Assembly: GCA_016203765.1 (NCBI GenBank)
Contig: JACQMB010000035.1
Location: forward strand, 1 to 17,909
Length of the DNA: 17,909 nt
Direction: 5' to 3'
Source: Deltaproteobacteria bacterium
Lineage (GTDB): Bacteria > UBA10199 > SPLOWO2-01-44-7
In this document: positions 1 to 6,397 of the stretch, piece after piece
How the letters are laid out: each line of letters begins with the position of its first letter
Position numbering within the stretch: the first letter of the stretch is position 1
The notes under the pieces: model-generated
Database searches by the model: none
What the model was told of the DNA's origin: nothing
The model's input: the letters and a program-made list of their open reading frames with translations, nothing else
Translations under genes and position numbers: made by a program

Positions 1-143
1 ACGTCTTTCGTGACTCGAGAAACGAGGTCCGTCAGGATCAAAGCGGCTCCCCCACAAATGCCGATCTCCAAATCCGGACCGTTCAGCTGATCATAAATAT
101 GGCCCAGCTCTTTGAGCCGTTCGTTGATTTCTCTTTTGTTCAT
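1..143 (-). CDS. DUF6036-like nucleotidyltransferase, N-terminal part (runs off window)
   Basis: Reading the minus strand from an ATG at 143-141 gives 47 residues beginning MNKREINERLKEL, followed by a segment IGICGGAALILTDLVSR and then VTKD at the window edge. The glycine-rich CGGAALIL stretch followed by S-R-x-T-K-D is the pattern I know from the N-terminus of DUF6036-type nucleotidyltransferases, where the next residues are normally the catalytic D-x-D; those lie outside the window. Such proteins are often found in toxin-antitoxin-like pairs, but no partner is visible here. No Shine-Dalgarno site precedes the ATG, so translation may be from a very short leader. A double palindrome at 166-204 lies directly upstream and may be its operator. 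Family call moderate; the function of these proteins is not established. Confidence 0.6.
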   Translation of the reverse strand, partial: MNKREINERLKELGHIYDQLNGPDLEIGICGGAALILTDLVSRVTKD

Positions 144-165
144 GACGGTTTAAGATTAGCAATGG

Positions 166-204
166 ATTGCATTAAATGCAATAAAAAATTGCATTTAATG
201 CAAT
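166..204. promoter_or_regulatory. Double near-palindrome, probable operator upstream of the DUF6036-like gene
   Basis: Two 17-base arms, ATTGCATTAAATGCAAT (166-182) and ATTGCATTTAATGCAAT (188-204), are separated by five A residues. They are exact reverse complements of each other, and each arm is itself a palindrome except for its central base. The centres are 22 bases apart, about two helical turns, which suits two repressor dimers on one face of the DNA. Read on the minus strand, TTGCAT inside the gene-proximal arm lies 17 bases before TAATCT, a weak -35/-10 pair pointing at the gene starting at 143. The AT-rich stems argue against a terminator. Confidence 0.55.
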
Positions 205-311
205 TTAAAAGTCTCTGCCCTGTTGCTAGCACCCATTGGGCAAGCACATTAACCTATTGATTTTCCTTTGTTTTTTATCTTTAAAACCATTTTCACGCAG
301 GACATATCGGT

Positions 312-1040
312 TCAGATATTCCCCAATTCATACTGGCACAAGGTCAGCAAGGCAATCGCCGCCGTCTCGGAGCGCAGGATTTGCGCGCCCAGGGAAATTT
401 TTTTAGCCCCGGCCTTTTCCGCCAGTACCACCTCGTCGCGCGAAAAACCCCCCTCCGGTCCGATCAGGATCAAAAGATTGGAGGGGTCCAGGGTTTGAAA
501 CGCGGCGGCAAAATCGGATTGGGTCTCTTCCTCCCAGGCCAGGAGGACCGCCGAAAATTTTGGAAATTGCCGCGTAAGCTCGGGAAAGGAAAGGGGCGGA
601 TGGATTTTGGGATGACCGATCAGCCCCGATTGCTTAGCGGCTTCCGCAAGAATTTTTTCGAAGCGGGCCAGTTTTTTGGCTGTTACCGTTTCCCAAAAAC
701 GGGGGACGGTCCGCGCGGAATCGAACAGAAAAAATTCCCGACAGCCCAGTTCCACCCCTTTTTGCAAAACCCATTCCAGGTGATCGTGCTTGAGGAGGGC
801 CACGCCCAAGGCGGGGGCGGGAGCGGTTTGGGGAAGGGAGCATTTTTCCAGCAGTTTAAGCCGAGCCGATTTCGGCGTGGCCTCTTCAATCACCGCTCGC
901 CAGCGGTTTTGCCCGTCGGAGACCCACAACGTGTCCCCATGTTTGTAACGGAGGACTTTAATCAAGTGTTTGGCTTCTTCCGGGGGAAGGATGACAAAGT
1001 CGCCCTGCACGTTTTTGGGATCAAGCAAAAATTGGGGCAT
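312..1040 (-). CDS. rsmE: 16S rRNA (uracil-1498-N3)-methyltransferase RsmE
   Basis: This 242-residue protein matches RsmE, the SPOUT-fold enzyme that methylates N3 of U1498 in 16S rRNA using S-adenosylmethionine. The N-terminal PUA-like part (about residues 1-65) includes AKHLIKVLRYKHGD; the C-terminal knotted SAM-binding part carries the family signatures QKGVELG (93-99), GPEGGFSRDE (194-203) and LGAQILRSETA (217-227). Length is normal for the family (about 240-250). The ATG at 1040 has no evident Shine-Dalgarno site and lies only 38 bases from the divergent ROK gene, so its transcript leader must be very short or overlap that gene. A cytoplasmic housekeeping enzyme; identification is secure. 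Confidence 0.95.
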   Translation of the reverse strand: MPQFLLDPKNVQGDFVILPPEEAKHLIKVLRYKHGDTLWVSDGQNRWRAVIEEATPKSARLKLLEKCSLPQTAPAPALGVALLKHDHLEWVLQKGVELGCREFFLFDSARTVPRFWETVTAKKLARFEKILAEAAKQSGLIGHPKIHPPLSFPELTRQFPKFSAVLLAWEEETQSDFAAAFQTLDPSNLLILIGPEGGFSRDEVVLAEKAGAKKISLGAQILRSETAAIALLTLCQYELGNI

Positions 1041-1051
1041 TGACGGATGCT

Positions 1052-1063
1052 TAACATATGTTA
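1052..1063. promoter_or_regulatory. 12-bp perfect palindrome in the rsmE/ROK divergent gap
   Basis: TAACATATGTTA is a perfect 12-base palindrome in the 38-base space between the divergent rsmE (start 1040) and ROK kinase (start 1079). Each half contains TAACAT, a fair -10-like hexamer on both strands, so it may be a shared core-promoter region or a small operator. No convincing -35 hexamer is seen on either side. Low confidence because the gap is tiny and a 12-base palindrome can arise by chance. Confidence 0.25.
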
Positions 1064-1078
1064 GTTCACCGGCTCAAT

Positions 1079-1972
1079 ATGAGAGTTGCCGTGGCCGTCG
1101 ATGTCGGCGGCACCCATTTGCGGGTGGGGTTGGTGAATGAGTCCGGCCAAATAGTTCGGAAAGAAAAAAAAGAGGTCGGAGCCAACCGCCGTCCGAAGGA
1201 TTTTTTTCAAAGGATGGCGGGGCTGATTCGCGAAACCGCCGGGGAAAAAATAAAAGAGATCGCCGGCATCGGTTTGGGCCTCCCCGGCATTTGTAATTTC
1301 AAGGAAGGGGTCGTTCACCAACTCCCCCACTTTCCCGAATGGAGGGATGTGCCGGCGGCCCGCCTGCTCGCCGAGGATTTTTCCTGTCCGATCGTCTTTG
1401 ACAACGACGCGAACATGGCGGCGGTCGGGGAGTATTGGAAAGGATCGGCCAAGGGACTTAACAATTTTATGATGTTGACATTAGGCACCGGCATCGGCGG
1501 CGGGATTTTTTTGGACGGCAAAATTTGGCGGGGGGATGAAGGTTTTGCCGGGGAGGTAGGGCACATGACCATTGAAGCGGACGGCAGGTCCTGCGCCTGC
1601 GGGAGTCGCGGCTGTTGGGAGACGTATGCCGCGAGTCAAGCGGTCCCCAAGGGGACAACCGCGGAAACATTGGCGAAGGCGGCCGACGGCGGGGATTCCA
1701 AGGCGCTCGCGTTTTGGCGGGAGTACGGGATCTATTTGGGAATCGGCATCGGCAATCTGGCCAAGATCACGGGCGTGGAAAATTACTGTTTGGGAGGAAG
1801 TATCGCCAAGGCGCATCCCCATTTTATGGAAAGTTGCCGGGAGGAAATCAAAAAACGAACCTATCCGCGGCTCGCGCAAAAAGTGAAGGTTTTGCCGTCG
1901 GCCTTGGGGGAAGATGGAAATTTGCTCGGCGCCGCTTCTAGTGTCTTTCACGAGGTATCCGCTTCCTTATGA
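1079..1972 (+). CDS. ROK-family sugar kinase (glucokinase-like)
   Basis: A 297-residue ROK-family kinase, which phosphorylates a hexose such as glucose with ATP in the cytoplasm. Seen motifs, numbered from the ATG at 1079: phosphate-binding DVGGTHLR (8-15), the sugar-binding and catalytic DNDAN (108-112), the second ATP motif LGTGIGGG, EVGH (about 159-162), and the ROK zinc site CACGSRGCWE with cysteines at 172, 174 and 179. An upstream ATG at 1058 would add seven residues (MLVHRLN), but it lies within a palindrome and family members begin close to the DVGGT motif, so I prefer 1079. No DNA-binding N-terminus is present, so it is a kinase and not a NagC/XylR-type repressor. Its stop overlaps the next gene by four bases (ATGA). 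Substrate not determined from sequence. Confidence 0.88.
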   Translation: MRVAVAVDVGGTHLRVGLVNESGQIVRKEKKEVGANRRPKDFFQRMAGLIRETAGEKIKEIAGIGLGLPGICNFKEGVVHQLPHFPEWRDVPAARLLAEDFSCPIVFDNDANMAAVGEYWKGSAKGLNNFMMLTLGTGIGGGIFLDGKIWRGDEGFAGEVGHMTIEADGRSCACGSRGCWETYAASQAVPKGTTAETLAKAADGGDSKALAFWREYGIYLGIGIGNLAKITGVENYCLGGSIAKAHPHFMESCREEIKKRTYPRLAQKVKVLPSALGEDGNLLGAASSVFHEVSASL

Positions 1973-2538
1973 TTATTCTCGTGGATAACTACGACTCTTT
2001 TACCTACAATTTGTATCAGGCGCTGGCTGTTTTGAACGGCGAAGTCGAGGTGGTTCGAAACGACCAGGTCACTTGCGAAGAAATTTTAAACCGGCGGCCC
2101 TCCCACATTGTCTTGTCGCCGGGGCCCAAGCGGCCGGAAGATTCCGGGATTTGCGTGGAGCTCATCCAAAAATCAGCGGGAACGATGCCGGTCCTGGGCG
2201 TTTGTCTTGGCCATCAGGCCATTGCCCAGGCCTTTGGGGGTAAAATCGTTCAGGCTCAAAAAATTCTGCACGGAAAGACCTCCCGGATTTCGCACAACGA
2301 AAAAGATTTATTTGCCGGCCTCTCCAACCCCTTTACCGCCACCCGTTATCATTCGTTGGCGGTGGGGGCCGAATCGGTGCCGGCCTGTTTGCAAATCACC
2401 GCGCGCAGTGAGGACGGGGAGGTCATGGCCTTGCAACATAGGGCCTGGCCGGTTTACGGGGTTCAATTCCACCCTGAATCGATTCTGACGACGGAGGGCC
2501 CTCGGATGATCGAAAACTTTTTACGCATTGCGCATTGA
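1969..2538 (+). CDS. Anthranilate/aminodeoxychorismate synthase glutamine amidotransferase subunit (TrpG/PabA)
   Basis: This 189-residue class I glutamine amidotransferase starts IILVDNYDSFTYNL, the typical opening of TrpG/PabA. It would hydrolyse glutamine and pass ammonia to a chorismate-using partner (TrpE or PabB) for tryptophan or folate synthesis. The catalytic triad is visible: nucleophile Cys79 in GVCLGHQ, and His168 and Glu170 in VQFHPES; the oxyanion PGP motif is at 51-53. Length is standard. TrpG and PabA cannot be told apart by sequence alone, and a single subunit often serves both pathways; no trpE, pabB or trpD is in this window, so its partner is encoded elsewhere. It overlaps the ROK gene by four bases, which suggests coupled translation. 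Confidence 0.9.
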   Translation: MIILVDNYDSFTYNLYQALAVLNGEVEVVRNDQVTCEEILNRRPSHIVLSPGPKRPEDSGICVELIQKSAGTMPVLGVCLGHQAIAQAFGGKIVQAQKILHGKTSRISHNEKDLFAGLSNPFTATRYHSLAVGAESVPACLQITARSEDGEVMALQHRAWPVYGVQFHPESILTTEGPRMIENFLRIAH

Positions 2539-2549
2539 AAGGTTTATTC

Positions 2550-3356
2550 ATGGGAATTCAACCCATCGTCTTTGCGAAAGGCCAGGATCCCACCCGGCCT
2601 TTAACCGAGCTGAAGCGGACCGTTTTAAAACAGGCCGAGGATTATTTTGAGCTGGGATTTGCCCCGCATCGGGAAAAGCGCCAAAGAATTCTCTGGCAGA
2701 TCAAACGCCTGATGTCGCTCTCCAACGTGCAGGCGGCCCTGATGCCGGAGCGCCCTTTAACCAAGGCCGACGTCGCCGCGTTGGCTCCAAAAATCAAGGA
2801 GGATGAAGTGAACCGGGAGGAGCTGACCCGTTACGGCGTGATTTCCGCCTACGATAAGGGCACTCACTTGTACGCCAGTCTCTATATGTTGCCGGCCCCG
2901 CCCGCCGAGGCCAGGCGAGGCCCCACCCATGCGGAGGAATACGCCCGGACCCGGCCCTACATCCAGTCTTCGATCCATTGCCGGCTCCCCGGCGGTGATC
3001 CGGCCTATTACGCCGTGGTCGGGGCCTACGGGGTCACGGGGTCGCTGGTGGTGGATGCGCGCGAGGAGGGGCCGGTCGGTTATTATCATTTGGTCCCGGA
3101 ATGTTTCAATGGCGGCGCGCAACCGCTGCGAACCGAAAGTGTTCGTTCCATGGACGGGATGAAAATTTATTGGCCCATTCAAATCAGGGAGGGGGATCGG
3201 GTCTATGACCGGACTTTTGTCGTCTCCACCACCGTTTCCGTTTGGAAGGGGATCAAAGGCTGGTTAAAGGGCTGGCGCAGTGACGAAGACCACGCCACCG
3301 TCTACGGGCTGGGTGGCGCCAGTGAAATTTTGAGTGTGCTCAAACGTCTGCCCTGA
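2550..3356 (+). CDS. Unknown conserved-looking protein, 268 aa
   Basis: I do not recognise this protein. The start at ATG 2550 is favoured over an in-frame TTG at 2535 because GAAAGG (2537-2542) sits seven bases before the ATG; this gives 268 residues starting MGIQPIVFAKGQ. The first 95 residues are mostly helical and charged; from about residue 95 the sequence turns to a beta-rich style with several aromatic residues (GTHLYASLYMLP, DPAYYAVVGAYGVTG, GYYHLVPECFNGG). No signal peptide, membrane segment or catalytic motif is evident. It follows the TrpG/PabA gene by 11 bases and is probably in the same transcript; its stop is two bases from the stop of the convergent fatty acid hydroxylase gene. 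Coding is well supported; function unknown. Confidence 0.7.
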   Translation: MGIQPIVFAKGQDPTRPLTELKRTVLKQAEDYFELGFAPHREKRQRILWQIKRLMSLSNVQAALMPERPLTKADVAALAPKIKEDEVNREELTRYGVISAYDKGTHLYASLYMLPAPPAEARRGPTHAEEYARTRPYIQSSIHCRLPGGDPAYYAVVGAYGVTGSLVVDAREEGPVGYYHLVPECFNGGAQPLRTESVRSMDGMKIYWPIQIREGDRVYDRTFVVSTTVSVWKGIKGWLKGWRSDEDHATVYGLGGASEILSVLKRLP

Positions 3357-3358
3357 AA

Positions 3359-3955
3359 TTATTGGTAGGTCCCAAACACAAAATCCCAAAGGGGTGAGGT
3401 GACGCCGAAGCGTCTGCCGGCGTCTTTGAAATGATGGTTGAGGTGGTTTTTGCGCTGTTCGCCGGTCCAACTCCACCCGATTTTCTTTTTATGGTGAACG
3501 GAATAGTGGACAAACTCGTAATAAAGATAGCCCGCCAGAAAGCCGGCAAAGAGGGGCAAACCCCAGGATTCCAAAAGGCCATAGTGCAGACCAAATACGG
3601 GAACGGCGATCATCAAGCCGGCAAGGGGCGGCATCACCAGGCGGTCTTTTTCGCCCGGAAAATCGTGGTGGATGCCGTGAAAAAGATAGTGAAAACGCCT
3701 TCCCCATTCGCTTTTCGGTTCATAGTGAAAAACAAAACGATGCAGGACGTATTCAAACCAGGTCCAGTTGAACATCCCCAGGACAAAACCGGAGGAAATC
3801 CAGGCCGTTGCAACGTCCCCGGTCAGGCGGGTATAAAGCAAAACCCCAATCATTATCGGGATGTAGATAAAAAACGGCGTATTATGATGCACATGGGTGG
3901 TTCGCTCCCAAAAATCGCTTTGGAAAAGCCTTGAAGATTTTTCTTGAAGTTCCAC
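3359..3955 (-). CDS. Fatty acid 2-hydroxylase-like membrane di-iron protein (fatty acid hydroxylase superfamily)
   Basis: A 198-residue membrane protein of the fatty acid hydroxylase/sterol desaturase superfamily, whose members hydroxylate lipids with a di-iron centre bound by histidine clusters. The clusters are visible: H72-x4-H77 (HRFVFH), H89-x3-H93-x2-HH96-97 (HYLFHGIHHD), H150-x3-HH154-155 and H171-x2-HH174-175. The stretch LHRFVFH, then FHGIHHDFPGEKDRLVMPP, closely follows the fatty acid 2-hydroxylase (FA2H/Scs7) pattern. Hydrophobic segments lie at about 27-42, 50-70, 109-127 and 132-149. The start is GTG at 3955, preceded by AGGA about six bases upstream. Fused cytochrome b5 is absent, so electrons must come from another protein. 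Role in hydroxylating membrane lipid acyl chains is inferred. Confidence 0.85.
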   Translation of the reverse strand: MELQEKSSRLFQSDFWERTTHVHHNTPFFIYIPIMIGVLLYTRLTGDVATAWISSGFVLGMFNWTWFEYVLHRFVFHYEPKSEWGRRFHYLFHGIHHDFPGEKDRLVMPPLAGLMIAVPVFGLHYGLLESWGLPLFAGFLAGYLYYEFVHYSVHHKKKIGWSWTGEQRKNHLNHHFKDAGRRFGVTSPLWDFVFGTYQ

Positions 3956-4004
3956 GGTGTTTCCTATTTATCGAATAACGCGAAATTTGTAAAGGGTTCT
4001 GACC

Positions 4005-4481
4005 ATGAATATATTTGCGCTTCAGACGACTTCATTTTTACCCGCCGCCTCCGTGGCCGGCCCAGCGATCTGGTTTGAGGCCGACGCGGCCTTTGCGGCC
4101 GGTGACGATTATTTTGTGGATGTTCCTGACCCCGTTGCCGGGGCCGGGACACTTGCCACCCTTGTTTGGGCGCCAAAGCACACGTTTTTTGGGTCCGCCG
4201 ACCGCCGGGTCGCGGAGAGGCTGGCGCAACAGTTACCGGCCCTCTTGTTGCCGCCGTCGTCGCAAACGTCGGCCGAGGTTTTTATCGGCCGGCAGTTGAT
4301 GACAAGCCTCACCGATAAGAGTCCTCAACGCCTTCCTGAAGATTACCGGCCGACGTCAACCGCGCCTTCCGAAAAGGAGGATACCCCTCTCTTTCGAGGC
4401 GCCTTAGCAGTCTATGCCGGTTGGCAAGAGGGGCTGGAATGGCCGGTCGAAATCTCTGGTGACTTGGGGTGGGGCAGATAA
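4005..4481 (+). CDS. Unknown protein, 158 aa, sharing an N-terminal region with the protein at 6398
   Basis: Starts at ATG 4005 with AAAGGG (3991-3996) eight bases upstream. The protein has no family I recognise. It is rich in Ala, Pro and Leu, with a proline/serine linker-like zone near 110-125 (PEDYRPTSTAPSEKED). Its N-terminal 105 residues resemble the first 80 residues of the protein at 6398: compare VAGPAIWFEADA with VTGGVEWFETET, a D-D-x-(Y) segment after it, and EVFIGRQLMTS with RVFVGQGLSAS. It contains a single-residue-rich hydrophobic stretch but no clear signal peptide. It lies nine bases before the modular-repeat gene and likely belongs to the same transcript, suggesting the pair act together. 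The function is unknown; the match to the second protein is what convinces me it is coding. Confidence 0.6.
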   Translation: MNIFALQTTSFLPAASVAGPAIWFEADAAFAAGDDYFVDVPDPVAGAGTLATLVWAPKHTFFGSADRRVAERLAQQLPALLLPPSSQTSAEVFIGRQLMTSLTDKSPQRLPEDYRPTSTAPSEKEDTPLFRGALAVYAGWQEGLEWPVEISGDLGWGR

Positions 4482-4490
4482 ACATTCGTC

Positions 4491-6395
4491 ATGACTCCTT
4501 CGATGTTATCCGTATTGAACGGGGATCGCGATTGGAGGAAGGTCTGTCAAGGCCTGGCCTTCTATTTTGCGCTTCGTTTGCAACGGGAGGATCCGTCCCC
4601 CGAAGTTGCGGCAGAATGGTATCAAAAACTGATGCAGACTTTTTTTGAAAGGGAGGGTTGGGATTGGAAGCCGGAGTCCGCCCGGGGACGGTTATTGAAA
4701 AAGGCGCGGGAGCGGGTTGTTTTAAGGTTTGCAGGCCGGCTTCCCAGCATCCCCCCGATTTCCGGAATTCCCGTTCAATTGAAAAATCACAACACTTTAA
4801 GCCGCTGGCTGGATGGCGATCCCTTTCCGGTTCGTTACCCCGCGGAGTTTTATCGGCAGGTTCAAGCGCTTTTGTCGGGCCTGGGTGTTGGACGGGAGGA
4901 GATTCGGAATTTAACCGTTGATGCCGTTTTTGAACAGCAAGGGTGGAAAAACGAGGCGCAAAACGCGCGGGAAAGGCTTTTGCTGGAGGCCCGGCGGGGG
5001 ACGGCCTTTGCCTTCGGCGGCACGTTGCCTTCCGACCCCGGCATTCCGGGCGTCTCCCTTCAGGATCGGGAAGCCGTTTTGACCCGTTGGCTTCAGGGGG
5101 AAGTCTTTGAGTTTTCACCGCGGATTCCCGCCACTGCGTTTTACCGTCAGGTGCAAAAACTTCTTGAACGGTTGGGCGTGGACGAGGAGCGGATCGAAAC
5201 GCTTGTTATCGACGCCGTCTTTGAACAGGAAGGTTGGAAGAAGAGTGCGGAGTCCGCCGCGGAGATGCTTTTGCTGAGGGCCCGGGAAGAAGTTGCCCTG
5301 GCGTTTGGAGGAAGAATTCCCCTGTGTAGCGTGCCGGGGGTCCCCAGACAGGAGGGGCGTAGCTCTCTGACCAGCTGGATCCGGGGAGAACCGGTTGTCT
5401 TTAGTCCCAACCTCCCTCCGCGCAGTTTTTACGGTCAGATAACGGCCCTGTTGAATGCGACGGGGATGCCTAAAAGAGAAATAGAGATGTTGGTCAAGGA
5501 AGCGGTTTTTGAGGAGAGGGGATGGGCTGCGGAGACCGAGACGGCACAGGAAAAACTGTTGTTGGCCGCCCGGGAGGGGGTTGCCCTGACATTCGGCGGA
5601 CGGTTGCCAATCATTTCCAAAATGGAGGGGATCCCCAACCAGAACGAGCCTAGCTCCCTGACCCGCTGGTTGAAGGGGGAAAAGATCACCTTCAGTACAA
5701 AACTGTCCGCACCGGAATTTTATCGCCAGGTGATGGTTCTTTTACTGGCAGTAGGAGTGGAAAGAGAAAGGGCGCTGACCCTGATTGCCAATGCCGTTTT
5801 TGAACAGCAAGGGTGGACAAACGGTGCTCAAAACCCGTCGGAAAGGCTTTTGCTGGAGGCCAGAAAGCTGGCGGCATTGCGCTTTGGCGGTCGATTACCG
5901 TTTTTTACCGGTCTAAAAGGGATACCGGTTCAGGGGGAGAGCGGTCCGTTGAGTCGCTGGCTGGAGGACGGCCGGATTGTCATTCGGAGACAATTTCCGG
6001 CGCACCGGTTTTATGCGGAGGTGAGCCATTTTTTGATCGAGTTGGGAGTAGAGCCAAAAATCGCCAGACAATTGATTTTGGATGCCGTTTTTGAACAGAG
6101 GGGATGGAAAAGGGGTGAGGCGGCGGATCGAATATCTCTTTTGGATTTTGCCAGGGAGTGGGTGGCCTTCCGTTATGGTGGGCAACTGCCTCAAGATCTT
6201 TCGGTCAAGGGCATTCCCAAACAATATCCGGATAGTTTTTTATCGCGATGGCTGAGGGGAGAGACGGAGTTGAGGAATATGAGACAGTGGGATCAAATCA
6301 AAACCCTGCTTGGGTCGGACGGCGAGAATGACGCGAAGGCGATTTTCCGGCAGGATCGTCGTGAAAAAATTCGAAGGATTGCGGAGGGACACTAA
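4491..6395 (+). CDS. Modular protein of six ~97-residue tandem repeats, unknown function
   Basis: A 634-residue protein built almost wholly of one repeated module. Modules begin with F-Y at residues 120, 217, 313, 410 and 507 (lengths 97, 96, 97, 97 and about 93); a diverged first module covers about 14-119. The consensus reads FYxQVxxLLxxLGV, then DAVFEQxGW, then LLLxARexxAxxFGGRLP, then GIPxQ and finally LSRWLxGE. The last part (GIP, polar turn, SLxRWLxGE) looks like a helix-turn-helix with a tryptophan in the recognition helix, which would suit nucleic acid binding, but this is inference from pattern only. No enzymatic motif, signal peptide or membrane segment is seen. The ATG at 4491 lacks a clear Shine-Dalgarno site. 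A short charged C-terminal tail (600-634) ends 2 bases before the next gene. I know no named family for it. Confidence 0.85.
   Translation: MTPSMLSVLNGDRDWRKVCQGLAFYFALRLQREDPSPEVAAEWYQKLMQTFFEREGWDWKPESARGRLLKKARERVVLRFAGRLPSIPPISGIPVQLKNHNTLSRWLDGDPFPVRYPAEFYRQVQALLSGLGVGREEIRNLTVDAVFEQQGWKNEAQNARERLLLEARRGTAFAFGGTLPSDPGIPGVSLQDREAVLTRWLQGEVFEFSPRIPATAFYRQVQKLLERLGVDEERIETLVIDAVFEQEGWKKSAESAAEMLLLRAREEVALAFGGRIPLCSVPGVPRQEGRSSLTSWIRGEPVVFSPNLPPRSFYGQITALLNATGMPKREIEMLVKEAVFEERGWAAETETAQEKLLLAAREGVALTFGGRLPIISKMEGIPNQNEPSSLTRWLKGEKITFSTKLSAPEFYRQVMVLLLAVGVERERALTLIANAVFEQQGWTNGAQNPSERLLLEARKLAALRFGGRLPFFTGLKGIPVQGESGPLSRWLEDGRIVIRRQFPAHRFYAEVSHFLIELGVEPKIARQLILDAVFEQRGWKRGEAADRISLLDFAREWVAFRYGGQLPQDLSVKGIPKQYPDSFLSRWLRGETELRNMRQWDQIKTLLGSDGENDAKAIFRQDRREKIRRIAEGH
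4848..6287 (+). repeat. Five well-conserved tandem coding modules (96-97 codons each)
   Basis: Module borders in DNA: 4848-5138, 5139-5426, 5427-5717, 5718-6008 and 6009 to about 6287. The unit length is nearly constant (291 or 288 bases). Modules 1 and 4 are still close at DNA level: the 27 bases at 4921-4947 are identical to 5791-5817, and the 22 bases at 4970-4991 to 5840-5861, both pairs 870 bases apart. Other modules have diverged at DNA level while keeping the protein consensus. Confidence 0.85.
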
Positions 6396-6397
6396 TA

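Noticed and set aside
166..204. Inverted repeat as a rho-independent terminator
   Set aside because: The stems are AT-rich with no GC core and the A5 spacer is the loop, not a trailing T run.
268..498. 76-residue plus-strand open frame at the rsmE 3' end
   Set aside because: Mostly antisense to rsmE, no ribosome binding site, and no recognisable sequence.
381..1043. 220-residue open frame on the plus strand opposite rsmE
   Set aside because: Its translation is Gly/Arg/Lys/Phe rich with no family pattern and lies wholly opposite a clearly identified gene.
4489..5118. 209-residue minus-strand open frame opposite the repeat protein
   Set aside because: Pro/Arg-rich product typical of an antisense frame; the plus strand shows the modular repeat.
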